64,000 bases of DNA from Pseudomonas iranensis (GTDB lineage: Bacteria; Pseudomonadota; Gammaproteobacteria; Pseudomonadales; Pseudomonadaceae), in NCBI RefSeq assembly GCF_014268585.2, contig NZ_CP077092.1, forward strand, positions 2,480,001-2,544,000. Reading direction: 5' to 3'. The stretch's first letter is position 1; each line of letters starts with the position of its first letter. The translations under genes and the position numbers were made by a program. The notes below the pieces were generated by a model that saw only the letters and a program-made list of their open reading frames with translations, was not told the DNA's origin and searched no databases. Positions 52,181 to 61,508 of this stretch are shown here, piece after piece.

Positions 52181-53280
52181 AGCAACAGTTCGCTCACTTG
52201 CGCCAGCGCCGAGCGGCTGTTTTGCGGTTGTTCAGACGCTTGCCCGAACAGCGCCAACTGCCGGTCGGCGCTGGTGCCGCTGGCGATGATCGCCCGCGCA
52301 CGTTCGAACAACTGCGGCGCGTCCAACGCATGCGCGGTATCGGCAAAGCGCTGCTCGGCCAGTTCCAGCCACTGCGCGATCGAACAGTCGCCGTCGATGC
52401 CTTCGACCAGAAAACGCGCATGAATCCCTAAACGTTTGGCGCGCCAGCGGTTCTCTTCCAGCATCGAACGTGCGGTCTGGTCATACAGCAAGCCCGGCCG
52501 CCGTTGTGCACTGGCGTGCGCGACCAATACGCGAAAAAACGCCGCCAGGGTCAGTGCATCGTCGACCCGAGGGCAGGCGTCGGTCATGCGCAATTCGAGA
52601 GTCGGGTAACGCGCTGCCGGACGCACGCCCCACCAACATTCGCCCGGCTGGCTGATCGCACCGATGCGGATGAGAAACGCCAGATGCTCGTCGTAATGGC
52701 GCTGATCGGCAAACAGCGGCGGGATGCCCATGCGTGGCCACTCGTCACACGCGGTCTGCCGATAGCTCATGAACCCGCTGGCGGCGCCATCCCAGATCGG
52801 CGACGAGCAGCTCAATGCCAGGAGTAACGGCGTCCACGGCAGCACTTCGTTCATCACCGCGACGCGATCCAGCGGCTCTGCCACCTCGACGTGCACGTGC
52901 AGGCCGGACAGCACGCTGCGCCGGGCAACATGGCCGTAGTGTTCGAACAGGTGATGGAAATGCTCTTCGTCAGTCGGGACTTGTTCGCGCCAGTCGGCCA
53001 GCGGGTGACTGCCGGCGCTGAGCACGCCCAGACCAAACGGCTCAAGGGCGGCGCGCAAGGCTTGACGGCTGCCGCGGAGGAAATCGCCGGCGTGCTCGAA
53101 GTCGCTGAACACCGGCGAAGCCACTTCGATCTGCCCCTGAAACATTTCCGTGGCAAACCGCGGACCCAGCCTCGCCCGGCACGCCTCGATGGCCTGCAGC
53201 GACGGGCTGCCGACCATGCATAGGGTCTGCAGGTCAGTGATGAAATATTCTTCCTCAATGCCGAATCGCGGGGCGCTCAT
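52162..53280 (-). CDS. Carboxylate-amine ligase, YbdK family (glutamate-cysteine ligase type 2)
   Basis: 372 residues from the ATG at 53280; four codons earlier a TTG is possible. GCS2 features: PRFGIEEEYFI at the start, SGLHVHVEVAEPLDRV and LELRMTDACPRVDDAL. In E. coli YbdK has weak glutamate-cysteine ligase activity, and its real role is unclear. Cytoplasmic ATP-dependent ligase. No partner gene. Confidence 0.9.
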   Translation of the reverse strand: MSAPRFGIEEEYFITDLQTLCMVGSPSLQAIEACRARLGPRFATEMFQGQIEVASPVFSDFEHAGDFLRGSRQALRAALEPFGLGVLSAGSHPLADWREQVPTDEEHFHHLFEHYGHVARRSVLSGLHVHVEVAEPLDRVAVMNEVLPWTPLLLALSCSSPIWDGAASGFMSYRQTACDEWPRMGIPPLFADQRHYDEHLAFLIRIGAISQPGECWWGVRPAARYPTLELRMTDACPRVDDALTLAAFFRVLVAHASAQRRPGLLYDQTARSMLEENRWRAKRLGIHARFLVEGIDGDCSIAQWLELAEQRFADTAHALDAPQLFERARAIIASGTSADRQLALFGQASEQPQNSRSALAQVSELLLQETSG

Positions 53281-53437
53281 GGCGGTGCTCAAAGACTGTT
53301 TCTCATGGGAACCGCGCGTGACAGCCGTGGTTCAAGCCAGGCGACCAGCGCCCGAATGCACCGTTGGTCTTTTCCATTGCACTTGAGCGATAACGGCGAT
53401 TCCAAACAAGTCCGATCAACGTTTTCTGGAGGCAGAA

Positions 53438-53713
53438 ATGACCCATCCATCCAGCAACGACAAAGCGCTCAACGAAGACATTAATCCCAACGACGACGGT
53501 TTCGTCATCGGCACCGCCGGGCGCGATGAAGACCCCAACGCCACCACCGACGGGCAGGTCCGTCGTGACAACGAAGATGTCATGACACCCGAAGATACTC
53601 GCGGTCTGCCCGGTTATCCCGGCGCGGAAAAGAACAACCCTTCGAAACCGGTTCCCGACAGCAGCGTACCGGCCAATGGTGATCCATCCGTGCAAAACGA
53701 CAGCGCCGACTAA
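53438..53713 (+). CDS. Small disordered hydrophilic protein
   Basis: 91 residues behind GGAGG six bases from the ATG. Very rich in Asp, Asn, Pro, Glu, Ser and Thr with no hydrophobic segment, so likely unfolded in solution. Similar in type, but not clearly in sequence, to the protein at 8011 and the tail of that at 33515. Many Pseudomonas small stress-related proteins look like this. Coding is supported by the ribosome site and by clear separation from the neighbouring genes. Confidence 0.65.
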   Translation: MTHPSSNDKALNEDINPNDDGFVIGTAGRDEDPNATTDGQVRRDNEDVMTPEDTRGLPGYPGAEKNNPSKPVPDSSVPANGDPSVQNDSAD

Positions 53714-53749
53714 ACTGGCGCTATCGCCGACAGAGCCCAAGGAGGCCCC

Positions 53750-55399
53750 ATGAACAACCCGATGCGCCATTGGGCGCTGCTCGCCTTGACCCTTTCGGTC
53801 GGTATCAGCCAGGCCTATGCCGAACCCGCCAAACGCGTCGACGTGATGCTGGTCGGCGGCGGCATCATGAGTTCGACGCTGGCGGTCTGGCTCAGTGAAC
53901 TGGAGCCGGGTTGGTCGATGGAAATGGTCGAGCGTCTGGACAAGGTCGCCGAGGAAAGCTCCAACGGCTGGAACAACGCCGGCACCGGCCACTCGGCGCT
54001 TGCCGAACTGAACTACACGCCGGAAAAGGACGGCAAGGTCGATATCACCAAGGCTGTCGAGATCAACGAGGCGTTCCAGATCACCCGGCAGTTCCTCGCC
54101 TGGCAGGTGAAAACCGGCGTGCTGAAGAATCCGCGCTCGTTCATCAACTCCACGCCGCACATGAGTTTTGTCTGGGGCGACGACAACATTCGTTTCCTGA
54201 AGAAACGCTACGAGGCGCTGCAGGCCAGTCCGCTGTTCCGCCCGATGCAATATTCGGAAGACCCGCAGCAGATCAAACAATGGGTGCCGCTGATGATGGA
54301 AGGGCGCGACCCGACACAGAAAATCGCCGCCACCTGGACGCCGATCGGCACCGACGTCAATTTCGGCGAGATCACCCGCCAGTTCGTCAGCCATCTGCAA
54401 AGCCGCGACAACTTCAACCTCAAGCTGTCCACGGAAGTGCGCGACATCACGCGCAACGACGATGGCTCGTGGCACGTTGAGTACAAGAACCTCAAGGACG
54501 GCACCACGGCCGCCACCGACGCGAAATTCCTGTTTATCGGAGCGGGCGGGGCGGCGTTGCCGCTGCTGCAGAAGTCCGGTATTGAGGAAGCGAAAGACTA
54601 CGCCGGGTTCCCGGTGGGTGGTTCTTTCCTGGTCACGGATAATCCCGAAGTCGCGCAACAGCACATGGCCAAGGCCTATGGGATCGCTTCGACCGGCGCG
54701 CCACCGATGTCGGTGCCGCACCTCGATACGCGAGTGCTCGATGGCAAACGGGTAATTCTGTTTGGGCCGTTCGCGACGTTCTCCACCAAGTTCTTGAAAG
54801 AGGGTTCGTATTTTGATCTGCCGGCCAGTACGACCCTGCACAATCTTTGGCCGATGGTTCGGGTCGGCGTGCGCGAGTTCGATCTGGTGCAATACCTCGC
54901 CGGCCAGTTGATGCAGTCCGATGACGACCGTTTCGAGGCGCTGCGCACCTACTTCCCCCATGCGAAGAAAGAGCAGTGGCGACTGTGGCAGGCCGGCCAG
55001 CGCGTGCAGATCATCAAGAAGGATGAGCAGCAGGGCGGGGTGCTCAAGCTCGGTACCGAAGTGGTCGCGTCGAAGGATGGCAGCATTGCCGGACTGCTCG
55101 GCGCGTCGCCCGGGGCCTCGACAGCCGCGCCGATCATGCTCGACCTGATGGGCAAAGTGTTCAAGGAAAAACTGGCCTCGGCGCCGTGGCAGGACAAGCT
55201 GCGCCAGATCGTGCCCAGCTATGGCACGCGCCTGAACGAGCACCCGGACAAGGTCATGGAGGAGTGGCGCTACACCAGCGAAGTGTTGCAACTCACGCCG
55301 CCACCGGGCATCGATCAGGCTCCGGCGCAAAACCCTCCGGGCAATATCGACGCTGTGCAGCAGAAGAATCTGGACAGCGATCCCGACCTCAAGCCCTGA
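53750..55399 (+). CDS. mqo: Malate:quinone oxidoreductase
   Basis: 549 residues. FAD-binding [19 protein letters not shown] near residue 30, then the typical [24 protein letters not shown] and [15 protein letters not shown] stretches. It oxidises malate to oxaloacetate and reduces membrane quinone. Unlike many MQO proteins, it begins with a signal-like segment ([17 protein letters not shown]) and has a Pro-rich C-terminal tail (about residues 515-549), so it may be exported or membrane-held by its N-terminus. Pseudomonads often carry more than one mqo gene. It is close to the small gene ahead, but no promoter is evident between them. Confidence 0.94.
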   Translation: MNNPMRHWALLALTLSVGISQAYAEPAKRVDVMLVGGGIMSSTLAVWLSELEPGWSMEMVERLDKVAEESSNGWNNAGTGHSALAELNYTPEKDGKVDITKAVEINEAFQITRQFLAWQVKTGVLKNPRSFINSTPHMSFVWGDDNIRFLKKRYEALQASPLFRPMQYSEDPQQIKQWVPLMMEGRDPTQKIAATWTPIGTDVNFGEITRQFVSHLQSRDNFNLKLSTEVRDITRNDDGSWHVEYKNLKDGTTAATDAKFLFIGAGGAALPLLQKSGIEEAKDYAGFPVGGSFLVTDNPEVAQQHMAKAYGIASTGAPPMSVPHLDTRVLDGKRVILFGPFATFSTKFLKEGSYFDLPASTTLHNLWPMVRVGVREFDLVQYLAGQLMQSDDDRFEALRTYFPHAKKEQWRLWQAGQRVQIIKKDEQQGGVLKLGTEVVASKDGSIAGLLGASPGASTAAPIMLDLMGKVFKEKLASAPWQDKLRQIVPSYGTRLNEHPDKVMEEWRYTSEVLQLTPPPGIDQAPAQNPPGNIDAVQQKNLDSDPDLKP

Positions 55400-55582
55400 G
55401 ACTGGCAGATGTGGCGCGGGTCGAACTTTTTTGATCCGGCGCCACTCTGAACGTGTCGTAGGGTCGCGGTTCGACAGAAAAAACGCTTCGGCAGGCAGAA
55501 AAAGCTGCGTGGCGTGATAAATTCCCCCCACGTCGAGCCCACCCAGAATGGCCCCTGCCGGGTCCCACCAAGAGCGATCTAC

Positions 55583-56188
55583 ATGCAAGCAAAGGCCCGT
55601 GAGGTTTATGTGCCACCGGTGCTGCAGGATCTGCGGGCCGGCACAGCCGAACTGCACATCGCACTGGAAAAACGCCTTCCTTTTTTCTCCGACACCCTCG
55701 ATACCCCCGCTTTCGAGCGCTTGATGCAGGCCTATTACGGGTTCTATCAGCCGCTCGAACAGGCGTTGCTCGCCAGTGGCGCGGTCCCGGACGATTTCAA
55801 TCTGCTGCCTCGTCTGAAGGCTGACACCCTGCGCGCCGACCTGCGCGCACTGGGGGCAACCGCTGATGATTTGCCGCTGTGTGAAGATCTGCCAGTCATT
55901 GACTCCAGCGCCGCCAGTCTCGGCGTTTTGTACGTGCTCGAAGGCGCGACTCTCGGCGGGCAGATCCTGCGTCGGGAGATCGCCGCGCGGCTGAATCTGG
56001 ACGCCGACAATGGCGCTGCCTTCCTCGATGTCTACGGCGCGGCCACCGGGCGGCGCTGGCGCGAGTTCATCGAATACCTGAGCAACCGGCCCATGGCGGC
56101 CAGCGAACGCGCGGCCGTGGTCAGCGCAGCACAAATCACATTCAGCTGTTTCGAGCAGTGGCTCGAGCGCCAGGAGGTACTGGCATGA
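55583..56188 (+). CDS. bphO: Biliverdin-producing heme oxygenase BphO
   Basis: 201 residues from the ATG at 55583. Heme-oxygenase fold: proximal His in AELHIALEKRLPFF and the distal helix LEGATLGGQIL with its glycines. It opens heme to biliverdin, the chromophore of the phytochrome encoded next. Its stop overlaps the bphP start (ATGA), so the pair is coupled, as in P. aeruginosa. The frame continues 23 codons upstream, but that part lacks family features. Confidence 0.93.
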   Translation: MQAKAREVYVPPVLQDLRAGTAELHIALEKRLPFFSDTLDTPAFERLMQAYYGFYQPLEQALLASGAVPDDFNLLPRLKADTLRADLRALGATADDLPLCEDLPVIDSSAASLGVLYVLEGATLGGQILRREIAARLNLDADNGAAFLDVYGAATGRRWREFIEYLSNRPMAASERAAVVSAAQITFSCFEQWLERQEVLA

Positions 56189-58422
56189 ACCCGCAAGACC
56201 CACAAGCCTTTGAAGAACTGCTGGCCAACTGTGCCGACGAGCCGATCCGCTTTCCCGGCGCGATCCAGCCCCATGGACTGCTGCTGACCCTGACCGAGCC
56301 TGCGCTGCAGATCATTCAGGTCAGCGCCAACGTCGCAACCCTGCTGGCCCGTGCGCCCGAATCCTTGATCGGCCAGCCGCTGCCCAGCCTGATCGGCGCC
56401 GAACACACCGCGCAAGTGCTGCAAGCCTTGCAACAGGAGACGTTCTCCGAGGCGGCGCCCCTGCGTTTCGAGCTCAACGGCACTGAATTCGAAGGTTTGC
56501 TGCACCGCCATCAGGGCGTGCTGATTCTCGAGCTTGAGATTCATGTAAAGAATTTCCAGCCGCGCAACGTCGCCGGGGTCAATACCCACTTGGGCCGCAT
56601 GCTCCAGCGCCTGCAAGCGGCGACCACGCTGCAGGCCCTGTACGACATCAGCGTCAAGGAAATCCAGGCGATGACCGGTTACGACCGGGTGCTGATCTAT
56701 CGCTTCGAGGAGGAGGGCCACGGTCAGGTCATCGCCGAAGCGTCCGATCCGTCGATGGAAGTGTTCAACGGCCTGTTTTTCCCGGCTTCGGACATTCCCG
56801 AGCAGGCGCGCGAGCTGTACCGCACCAATTGGCTGCGGATCATCCCCAACGCCGATTATCAGCCGGTGCCACTGGTGCCGAAGCTGCGCCCGGACACGCA
56901 GACGCCGCTGGACCTCAGTTTCGCCACGCTGCGCAGCGTCTCGCCGATTCACTGCCAGTACATGAAGAACATGGGCGTGCTGTCGTCGATGAGCATTTCC
57001 CTGCTCAAGGGCGACAAGCTCTGGGGCCTGATCAGCTGCGGCAATCGCCAGCCGCTGCACGTGCCGCATGAATTGCGCATGGCCTGCCAGACCATCGGCC
57101 AGGTCTTGTCGTTGCAGATCAGCGCCATGGAAACCCTTGAACTGACCCGCCAGCGTGAAGAGAAGGTCGAAGCGCTGGCGCGGCTCAATCAGGCGATGGT
57201 CGATTCGCCGCAAAACGTCTTCGACGGCCTCGCCCAGCAGCCAGCGACGCTGATGGCGCTGGTCAATGCCGGCGGCATTGCGATCATCGAAGACAAGCAG
57301 TTGCACCGTTACGGCAACTGCCCTGAACCGGAAGAAATTCGCGCGCTGCACAAATGGTTGCAGGCGCGCGGCGAGCCGGTGTTCGCCAGCCATCACCTGT
57401 CCAGCGTTTACCCGCCGGCGGCGCAGTATCAGTCGGTGGCCAGTGGTGTGCTCGCCATGAGCCTGCCCAAACCGGTGGACAACGGCGTGCTGTGGTTCCG
57501 TCCGGAAGTGAAGGAAAACATCAACTGGAGCGGCGACCCGCGCAAGCCGCTGGATCTGGAAAACTCCGACGCCGGCCTGCGCCTGCGTCCGCGTACCTCG
57601 TTCGAGATCTGGAAAATCGAGATGGCCGGGATCTCCACCAAGTGGAGCCACGGTGACCGGTTCGCCGCCAACGATCTGCGCCGCTCGGCGCTGGAAAACG
57701 ATCTGGCCCGTCAGGTACGTCGCGAGCAGGAGGCCGTGCAGGCACGGGATGATCTGGTGGCGGTGGTTTCCCACGACCTGCGCAACCCGATGACGGTGAT
57801 TTCCATGCTCTGCGGCATGATGCAGAAAGCCTTCAGTTCGGAAGGCGCGCACACCTCGCGGCGCATCTCCACGGCGATCGACACCATGCAACAGGCCACG
57901 GCGCGGATGAACACGTTGCTGGAAGACCTGCTCGATACCTCGAAAATCGACGCCGGGCGCTACTCCATCACCCCGCAGGCGCTGGAGGTCGGGCACATCT
58001 TTGAAGAGGCCCAAGCGTTGCTGTCGCCGCTGGCCCATGACAAGGACATCAGCATTTCCTTCCTGGCCGATCCTGACCTGCGCATCCACGCCGACCCTGA
58101 GCGGCTGTTTCAGGTGTTGTCGAACCTGGTGGGCAACGCCATCAAATTCACCCCGCGCATGGGCACCGTGGGCGTACACGCGAAATCGGTGGGCGATGAG
58201 ATCGTGTTTATCGTGCGTGACAGTGGCGAAGGCATTCCCAAGGAGCACTTGCCGCATGTGTTCGATCGTTACTGGACGATGAAGGAAGGCAACCCGACCG
58301 GCACGGGCCTGGGTTTGTATATTACCCAAGGCATCGTCGAAGCCCATGGCGGCCAGATCGTCGCCGAGAGCGAGCCGGGGCAGGGCAGCGAATTCCGCTT
58401 CACCGTGCCGCGCCTGGCCTGA
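56185..58422 (+). CDS. bphP: Bacteriophytochrome sensor histidine kinase BphP
   Basis: 745 residues from the ATG at 56185, behind AGGAGG. Order: PAS (with Cys16 in LLANCADEP, the residue that binds biliverdin, then RFPGAIQPHG), GAF (PASDIP near 201), PHY with the tongue motif PRTSF near 469, HisKA (VVSHDLRNP near 528) and HATPase (NLVGNAIKF near 649, GTGLGLY near 706). Senses red and far-red light and autophosphorylates. No response regulator gene follows, so its partner is encoded elsewhere. All main catalytic residues are present. Confidence 0.95.
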   Translation: MNPQDPQAFEELLANCADEPIRFPGAIQPHGLLLTLTEPALQIIQVSANVATLLARAPESLIGQPLPSLIGAEHTAQVLQALQQETFSEAAPLRFELNGTEFEGLLHRHQGVLILELEIHVKNFQPRNVAGVNTHLGRMLQRLQAATTLQALYDISVKEIQAMTGYDRVLIYRFEEEGHGQVIAEASDPSMEVFNGLFFPASDIPEQARELYRTNWLRIIPNADYQPVPLVPKLRPDTQTPLDLSFATLRSVSPIHCQYMKNMGVLSSMSISLLKGDKLWGLISCGNRQPLHVPHELRMACQTIGQVLSLQISAMETLELTRQREEKVEALARLNQAMVDSPQNVFDGLAQQPATLMALVNAGGIAIIEDKQLHRYGNCPEPEEIRALHKWLQARGEPVFASHHLSSVYPPAAQYQSVASGVLAMSLPKPVDNGVLWFRPEVKENINWSGDPRKPLDLENSDAGLRLRPRTSFEIWKIEMAGISTKWSHGDRFAANDLRRSALENDLARQVRREQEAVQARDDLVAVVSHDLRNPMTVISMLCGMMQKAFSSEGAHTSRRISTAIDTMQQATARMNTLLEDLLDTSKIDAGRYSITPQALEVGHIFEEAQALLSPLAHDKDISISFLADPDLRIHADPERLFQVLSNLVGNAIKFTPRMGTVGVHAKSVGDEIVFIVRDSGEGIPKEHLPHVFDRYWTMKEGNPTGTGLGLYITQGIVEAHGGQIVAESEPGQGSEFRFTVPRLA

Positions 58423-58439
58423 GTGCCCCCTGTAGGTTT

Positions 58440-58514
58440 CGATCGTTCCCACGCTCTGAATGGGACGCAGAGCGTCCCGGGCTGCATTCCCACGCAGAGC
58501 GTGGGAACGATCAG
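58440..58514. repeat. Intergenic palindromic repeat (GATCGTTCCCACGC type)
   Basis: Shortest of the three copies (others 27872-27976, 48738-48840). Inverted ends with a GGGACGCAGAGCGTCCC hairpin inside. It follows bphP and may end its transcript. Confidence 0.8.
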
Positions 58515-58604
58515 ATTCGCATCCTCAGGGTCATTTTCTTCAATACCGCAAATCCCCCGCTCGCTACCGTAGCCACCTCGTTCCTCGTTTGAAGCAGGTG
58601 TGCA

Positions 58605-59192
58605 ATGAGTCTGATTCTTTCCATGGCGGCCTTTGCCCTCGCCGCATCCATCACCCCCGGGCCGGTCAATATCGTCGCCTTGAGTTCAGGCGCGCAGTAC
58701 GGTTTCCGCGCCAGCCAGCGGCATGTGGCCGGGGCGACGCTGGGGTTTGTGCTGTTGCTGGTGCTGATGGGGCTGGGCCTGCATGAAGTTCTGCAGTTGT
58801 GGCCATTCATGACCCGCGTGGTGCAATGGGCCGGGGTGGCGTTTCTGTTGTTCATGGCCTGGAAACTGGCCAGCGATGACGGCCAGCTGCACGCCAGCGA
58901 GTCCGGCCGCGCGCCGTCGATGCTCTATGGCGCGGTGATGCAATGGCTTAACCCCAAGGCCTGGCTGGCATGCGTGGCCGGCATGGGCGCATTTGTCGCT
59001 GATGGCGAGGCGCGGCTGGTCTGGCAGTTTGCGGCGGTGTATCTGGTGATCTGTTATCTGTCGGTGGGCTGCTGGGCATATGCCGGGACGTTCTTGCGCG
59101 GGTATCTGAGCAATGCGGCGGTGATGCGCTGGTTCAATCGGTTGATGGCGTTGTTGCTGGCGGTGAGTGCGCTTTATTTGCTGTTCACTTGA
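58605..59192 (+). CDS. LysE/RhtB-family amino-acid exporter
   Basis: 195 residues with about five or six membrane helices. Family features are ASITPGPVNIVALSSGAQYG near the N-terminus and QWLNPKAWLACVAGM in the middle. Exports amino acids or their analogues across the inner membrane. Convergent with the AraC gene that follows; the usual regulator of such exporters would be divergent, so the link to that AraC is uncertain. Confidence 0.9.
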   Translation: MSLILSMAAFALAASITPGPVNIVALSSGAQYGFRASQRHVAGATLGFVLLLVLMGLGLHEVLQLWPFMTRVVQWAGVAFLLFMAWKLASDDGQLHASESGRAPSMLYGAVMQWLNPKAWLACVAGMGAFVADGEARLVWQFAAVYLVICYLSVGCWAYAGTFLRGYLSNAAVMRWFNRLMALLLAVSALYLLFT

Positions 59193-59215
59193 TTCACAGG
59201 CTCACCACAACCCCC

Positions 59216-59303
59216 TGTGGGAGCGAGCCTGCTCGCGAATGCGGTGGATCAGTCAGTGAAGTGTTGAATGACACACCGCTTTCGCGAGCAGGCTCGCTCC
59301 CAC
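59216..59303. repeat. Pair of inverted REP palindromes
   Basis: GAGCCTGCTCGCGAATGCG and its inverted partner in the 142-bp gap between convergent genes; it may act as a shared transcript end. Confidence 0.8.
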
Positions 59304-59334
59304 AAGGGTTCAGTGTTCAACTTCGTGTATGAAG

Positions 59335-60168
59335 TCAGCCGCGATACTGCCCCGGCGTCGCCGCCAGATGCTGTTTGAACGCTCGCTGAAAATGCGCCTG
59401 ATCGGCGAATCCAGCCTCTAGCGCTACATCGGCAATCAACCGCCCGCTGCGCAAGCGCTCGCGGGCGAACTGGATGCGCTGGTTGACCAGGAAGGCATGG
59501 GGCGTCATCCCGTAGCGCTGTTTGAACGCACGAATCAGGTATGACGGCGATAGTTGCGCCGCCGCGCAAATTGCCTCGAGGCTGAGCACTTCGGTGCAAT
59601 GTTCACGAATGAAATCAGCGGCGCGTTCCAGCTTGAAATTCGGCTCGGCAACGGGCTCGTCCGCCGGATTCAGGCGCCCCTGCAAATCACTGAAAAACTC
59701 AACCGCCGCGCTGTGTTTCGCCAGCGCCTCCAACTGGTCGTCGAGCAGAACCTCATACAACCCCATCAATTTGCCAAACAGCTCGGCATCGGTCAGATGC
59801 GTGTCGGAGAACCGTCGAAATTCCAGCTCCGCCGCAAACCCCAGCTGATGCTGCAAATCCGTCAGCCACGGCGTTTCGACATACAGCATCACATACGACC
59901 AAGGCTGATCATCGATAGGATTGCAGGCATGCACATCACCGGGATTCATCAGCACCACGGTGCCGGCCGCCACCTCATACTGCGCCTGCTCATGCACATA
60001 GGTGCTGCGCCCAGCGGTGATCGCGCCGATGGAAAAGTGCGCATGGGAATGTCGCGCGTAACAGACTTCACGCCCATCCGCGATGGCCCGCGCCTCGATG
60101 AAGGGCAGGGCGTCGTCGCGCCAGAAACGCGGGGCTTTCTCGGGGTTTTTCGCTGTGGGGTGTTTCAT
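59335..60168 (-). CDS. AraC-family transcriptional regulator with N-terminal cupin
   Basis: 277 residues. The N-terminal half has a cupin-like ligand domain (YARHSHAHFSIGAIT, GTVVLMNPGDVHACN). The C-terminal half holds both helix-turn-helices (LEAICAAAQLSPSYLIRAFKQ and IADVALEAGFADQAHFQRAF). AraC proteins of this type, placed beside a LysE-type exporter, often control it, but here the two genes converge. Regulator of a small-molecule response; ligand unknown. Confidence 0.9.
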   Translation of the reverse strand: MKHPTAKNPEKAPRFWRDDALPFIEARAIADGREVCYARHSHAHFSIGAITAGRSTYVHEQAQYEVAAGTVVLMNPGDVHACNPIDDQPWSYVMLYVETPWLTDLQHQLGFAAELEFRRFSDTHLTDAELFGKLMGLYEVLLDDQLEALAKHSAAVEFFSDLQGRLNPADEPVAEPNFKLERAADFIREHCTEVLSLEAICAAAQLSPSYLIRAFKQRYGMTPHAFLVNQRIQFARERLRSGRLIADVALEAGFADQAHFQRAFKQHLAATPGQYRG

Positions 60169-60202
60169 CGTGATCGTCCCGGCAGGTCAGCGTCTGAGTG
60201 TA

Positions 60203-60274
60203 TTAGCTCTGGCCAGCGAATGCCCGTTGCAGTGTCGTCACATCAAGCTTTTTCATCTGAAACATCGCCTGCAT
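60203..60274 (-). pseudogene. Remnant of a VOC/PhnB-family gene (3' end only)
   Basis: The 23 codons read MQAMFQMKKLDVTTLQRAFA and three more residues to the stop. The pattern AM-x-QMKKLD-x-x-x-LQRA is the typical C-terminus of PhnB-like VOC proteins. Nothing of the rest of such a gene is left upstream, where stops appear in all frames. I read it as the tail of a deleted gene. Confidence 0.5.
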
Positions 60275-60336
60275 TGCAGCGCCGACTGTTATAGGCTCTG
60301 GGGAGCGTCACACCACGGGCGCGATGGAGCTAAACC

Positions 60337-60729
60337 ATGACTGCATTTACCGGCGGATGCCTGTGCGGCGATGTGCGTTTTCAAGCCACTGGCGAGCCTT
60401 ACCGGGTTGGACTGTGCCATTGCCTGGACTGTCGCAAGATCCACGGTGCGCTGTTTCATGCTTCGGCGATTTTTCCTGAGGACGCGGTGACCCTCAGCGG
60501 TGAAACCCATGAGTATCAAGGGCGGCACTTTTGCCCGCGCTGTGGCTCGTCGGTGTTCAACCGCAGTGGTGATGAGGTTGAGGTGAACCTCGGCGCGCTG
60601 GATGCGCCGAATCAGTTGAAGCCGACCTATGAGAGCTGGATTGTGCGGCGTGAATCGTGGTTGCCGGATTTTCCGCTGGCCAGGCATTACCGTGGTGATA
60701 GGGACGGCACGGGGCGGCGAGAGGAATAG
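60337..60729 (+). CDS. GFA-family (CENP-V/glutathione-dependent formaldehyde-activating) protein
   Basis: 130 residues. Zinc-site cysteines in GGCLCGDVRF, LCHCLDCRK and FCPRCGSSVF, the standard order of the family. The formaldehyde-glutathione adduct activity is documented for Gfa of Paracoccus; most bacterial members have no proven role. The ATG has a GGAG site about eight bases before. No neighbour suggests a pathway. Confidence 0.9.
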   Translation: MTAFTGGCLCGDVRFQATGEPYRVGLCHCLDCRKIHGALFHASAIFPEDAVTLSGETHEYQGRHFCPRCGSSVFNRSGDEVEVNLGALDAPNQLKPTYESWIVRRESWLPDFPLARHYRGDRDGTGRREE

Positions 60730-60763
60730 GATTTATTGCATTCCTGAGCCCACCGAGGCCCCC

Positions 60764-60790
60764 TGTAGGAGTGAGCCTGCTCGCGAAGGC
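60764..60790 (+). repeat. REP palindrome
   Basis: Core GAGCCTGCTCGCGAAGGC; it corresponds to the REP at 7131-7157 as the left edge of the second composite repeat. Confidence 0.75.
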
Positions 60791-60824
60791 TTTTTATGGG
60801 GCGGTGGGGTATTTTTTGAGTGAG

Positions 60825-61120
60825 TACATATCCGTTGCTGCGGTAACGGCTGCTTATGGTTCCGCCCTTACGGCGGGTCACCTTTTTCAAACGCCAAAAA
60901 GGTAACCCAAAAGGCTTGCTCCTACGTTCGGCCCTCGCAGGCTCGGGTTCCTTCGCTGCGGGATCGATCCGGGCGCAGCGGCTCCGGTTTGCTTCGCTGC
61001 ACCTCCTTCCGCTGTGTCTGGCTGCGCCAGACGGTCGCTGCGCTCCCACGCCCGTATCAATCCCTCCACTCAGCCTTCCGACGTCGCCGGTGGATCAAGA
61101 TCAAAAGCGGTACTCGAGCT
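60825..61120. repeat. Long dispersed intergenic repeat, copy B
   Basis: Second copy of the repeat at 7194-7490. In the hairpin the arms are GGTCACCTTTTT and AAAAAGGTAACC, different bases from copy A but still paired. Together with flanking REPs and a hexamer tract it fills most of the 779-bp gap between the GFA and hydrolase genes. Confidence 0.8.
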
Positions 61121-61131
61121 AACGCTCATCG

Positions 61132-61259
61132 TGTAGGAGCTGCCGAAGGCTGCGATCTTTTGATCTTGATCTTGATCTTGATCTTGATCTTGATCTTGAT
61201 CTTGATCTTGATCTTGATCTTGATCTTGATCTGGTAGGAGTGAGCCTGCTCGCGATTGC
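61132..61259. repeat. REP palindromes flanking a GATCTT microsatellite
   Basis: A GAGCTGCCGAAGGCTGCGATC-type palindrome runs into 11.8 copies of GATCTT (61162-61232), and then a GAGCCTGCTCGCGA-type palindrome. The hexamer tract looks like a slippage expansion of the GATCTTTTGATC end of the first REP. Confidence 0.9.
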
Positions 61260-61300
61260 TATCTCAAGGTACGAAAGAACAGCGGATCTACCCTGATCCC

Positions 61301-61328
61301 TGTGGGAGCTGGCTTGCCAGCGATGGCG
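61301..61328 (+). repeat. REP palindrome
   Basis: Core GAGCTGGCTTGCCAGCGATG, the right edge of the second composite module; equivalent to 7641-7669. Confidence 0.75.
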
Positions 61329-61374
61329 GCCTTATAGCCGACCAGTCCCTGGCGGATATATACCCAATATCAAC

Positions 61375-61462
61375 TGTGGGAGCGAGCCTGCTCGCGAAGG
61401 CGTTGGGTCAGTCAACATGCAAGTGGCTGAACGAACGCTTTCGCGAGCAGGCTCGCTCCCAC
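61375..61462. repeat. Pair of inverted REP palindromes
   Basis: GAGCCTGCTCGCGAAGGCG and its inverted partner, 34 bases apart, just downstream of the 3' end of the hydrolase gene. Confidence 0.8.
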
Positions 61463-61508
61463 AATTTGTTTTGTGGTGTCCGCTGCTATGGGTACATCCT
61501 CAGCTCCG

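Noticed and set aside
53303..56203. A 966-codon open frame on the minus strand opposite mqo and bphO
   Set aside because: It is antisense to two well-supported genes in high-GC DNA, has no domain I recognise and its composition is that of a shadow frame.
56032..58452. An 806-codon open frame on the minus strand opposite bphP
   Set aside because: Shadow of bphP; low-complexity His-, Arg- and Gln-rich translation with no domain.
60989..61237. Short ORF running through the GATCTT tract, giving a Leu-Ile repeat that looks like a membrane segment
   Set aside because: It is created by the microsatellite and the dispersed repeat; no ribosome site and no homologous gene.
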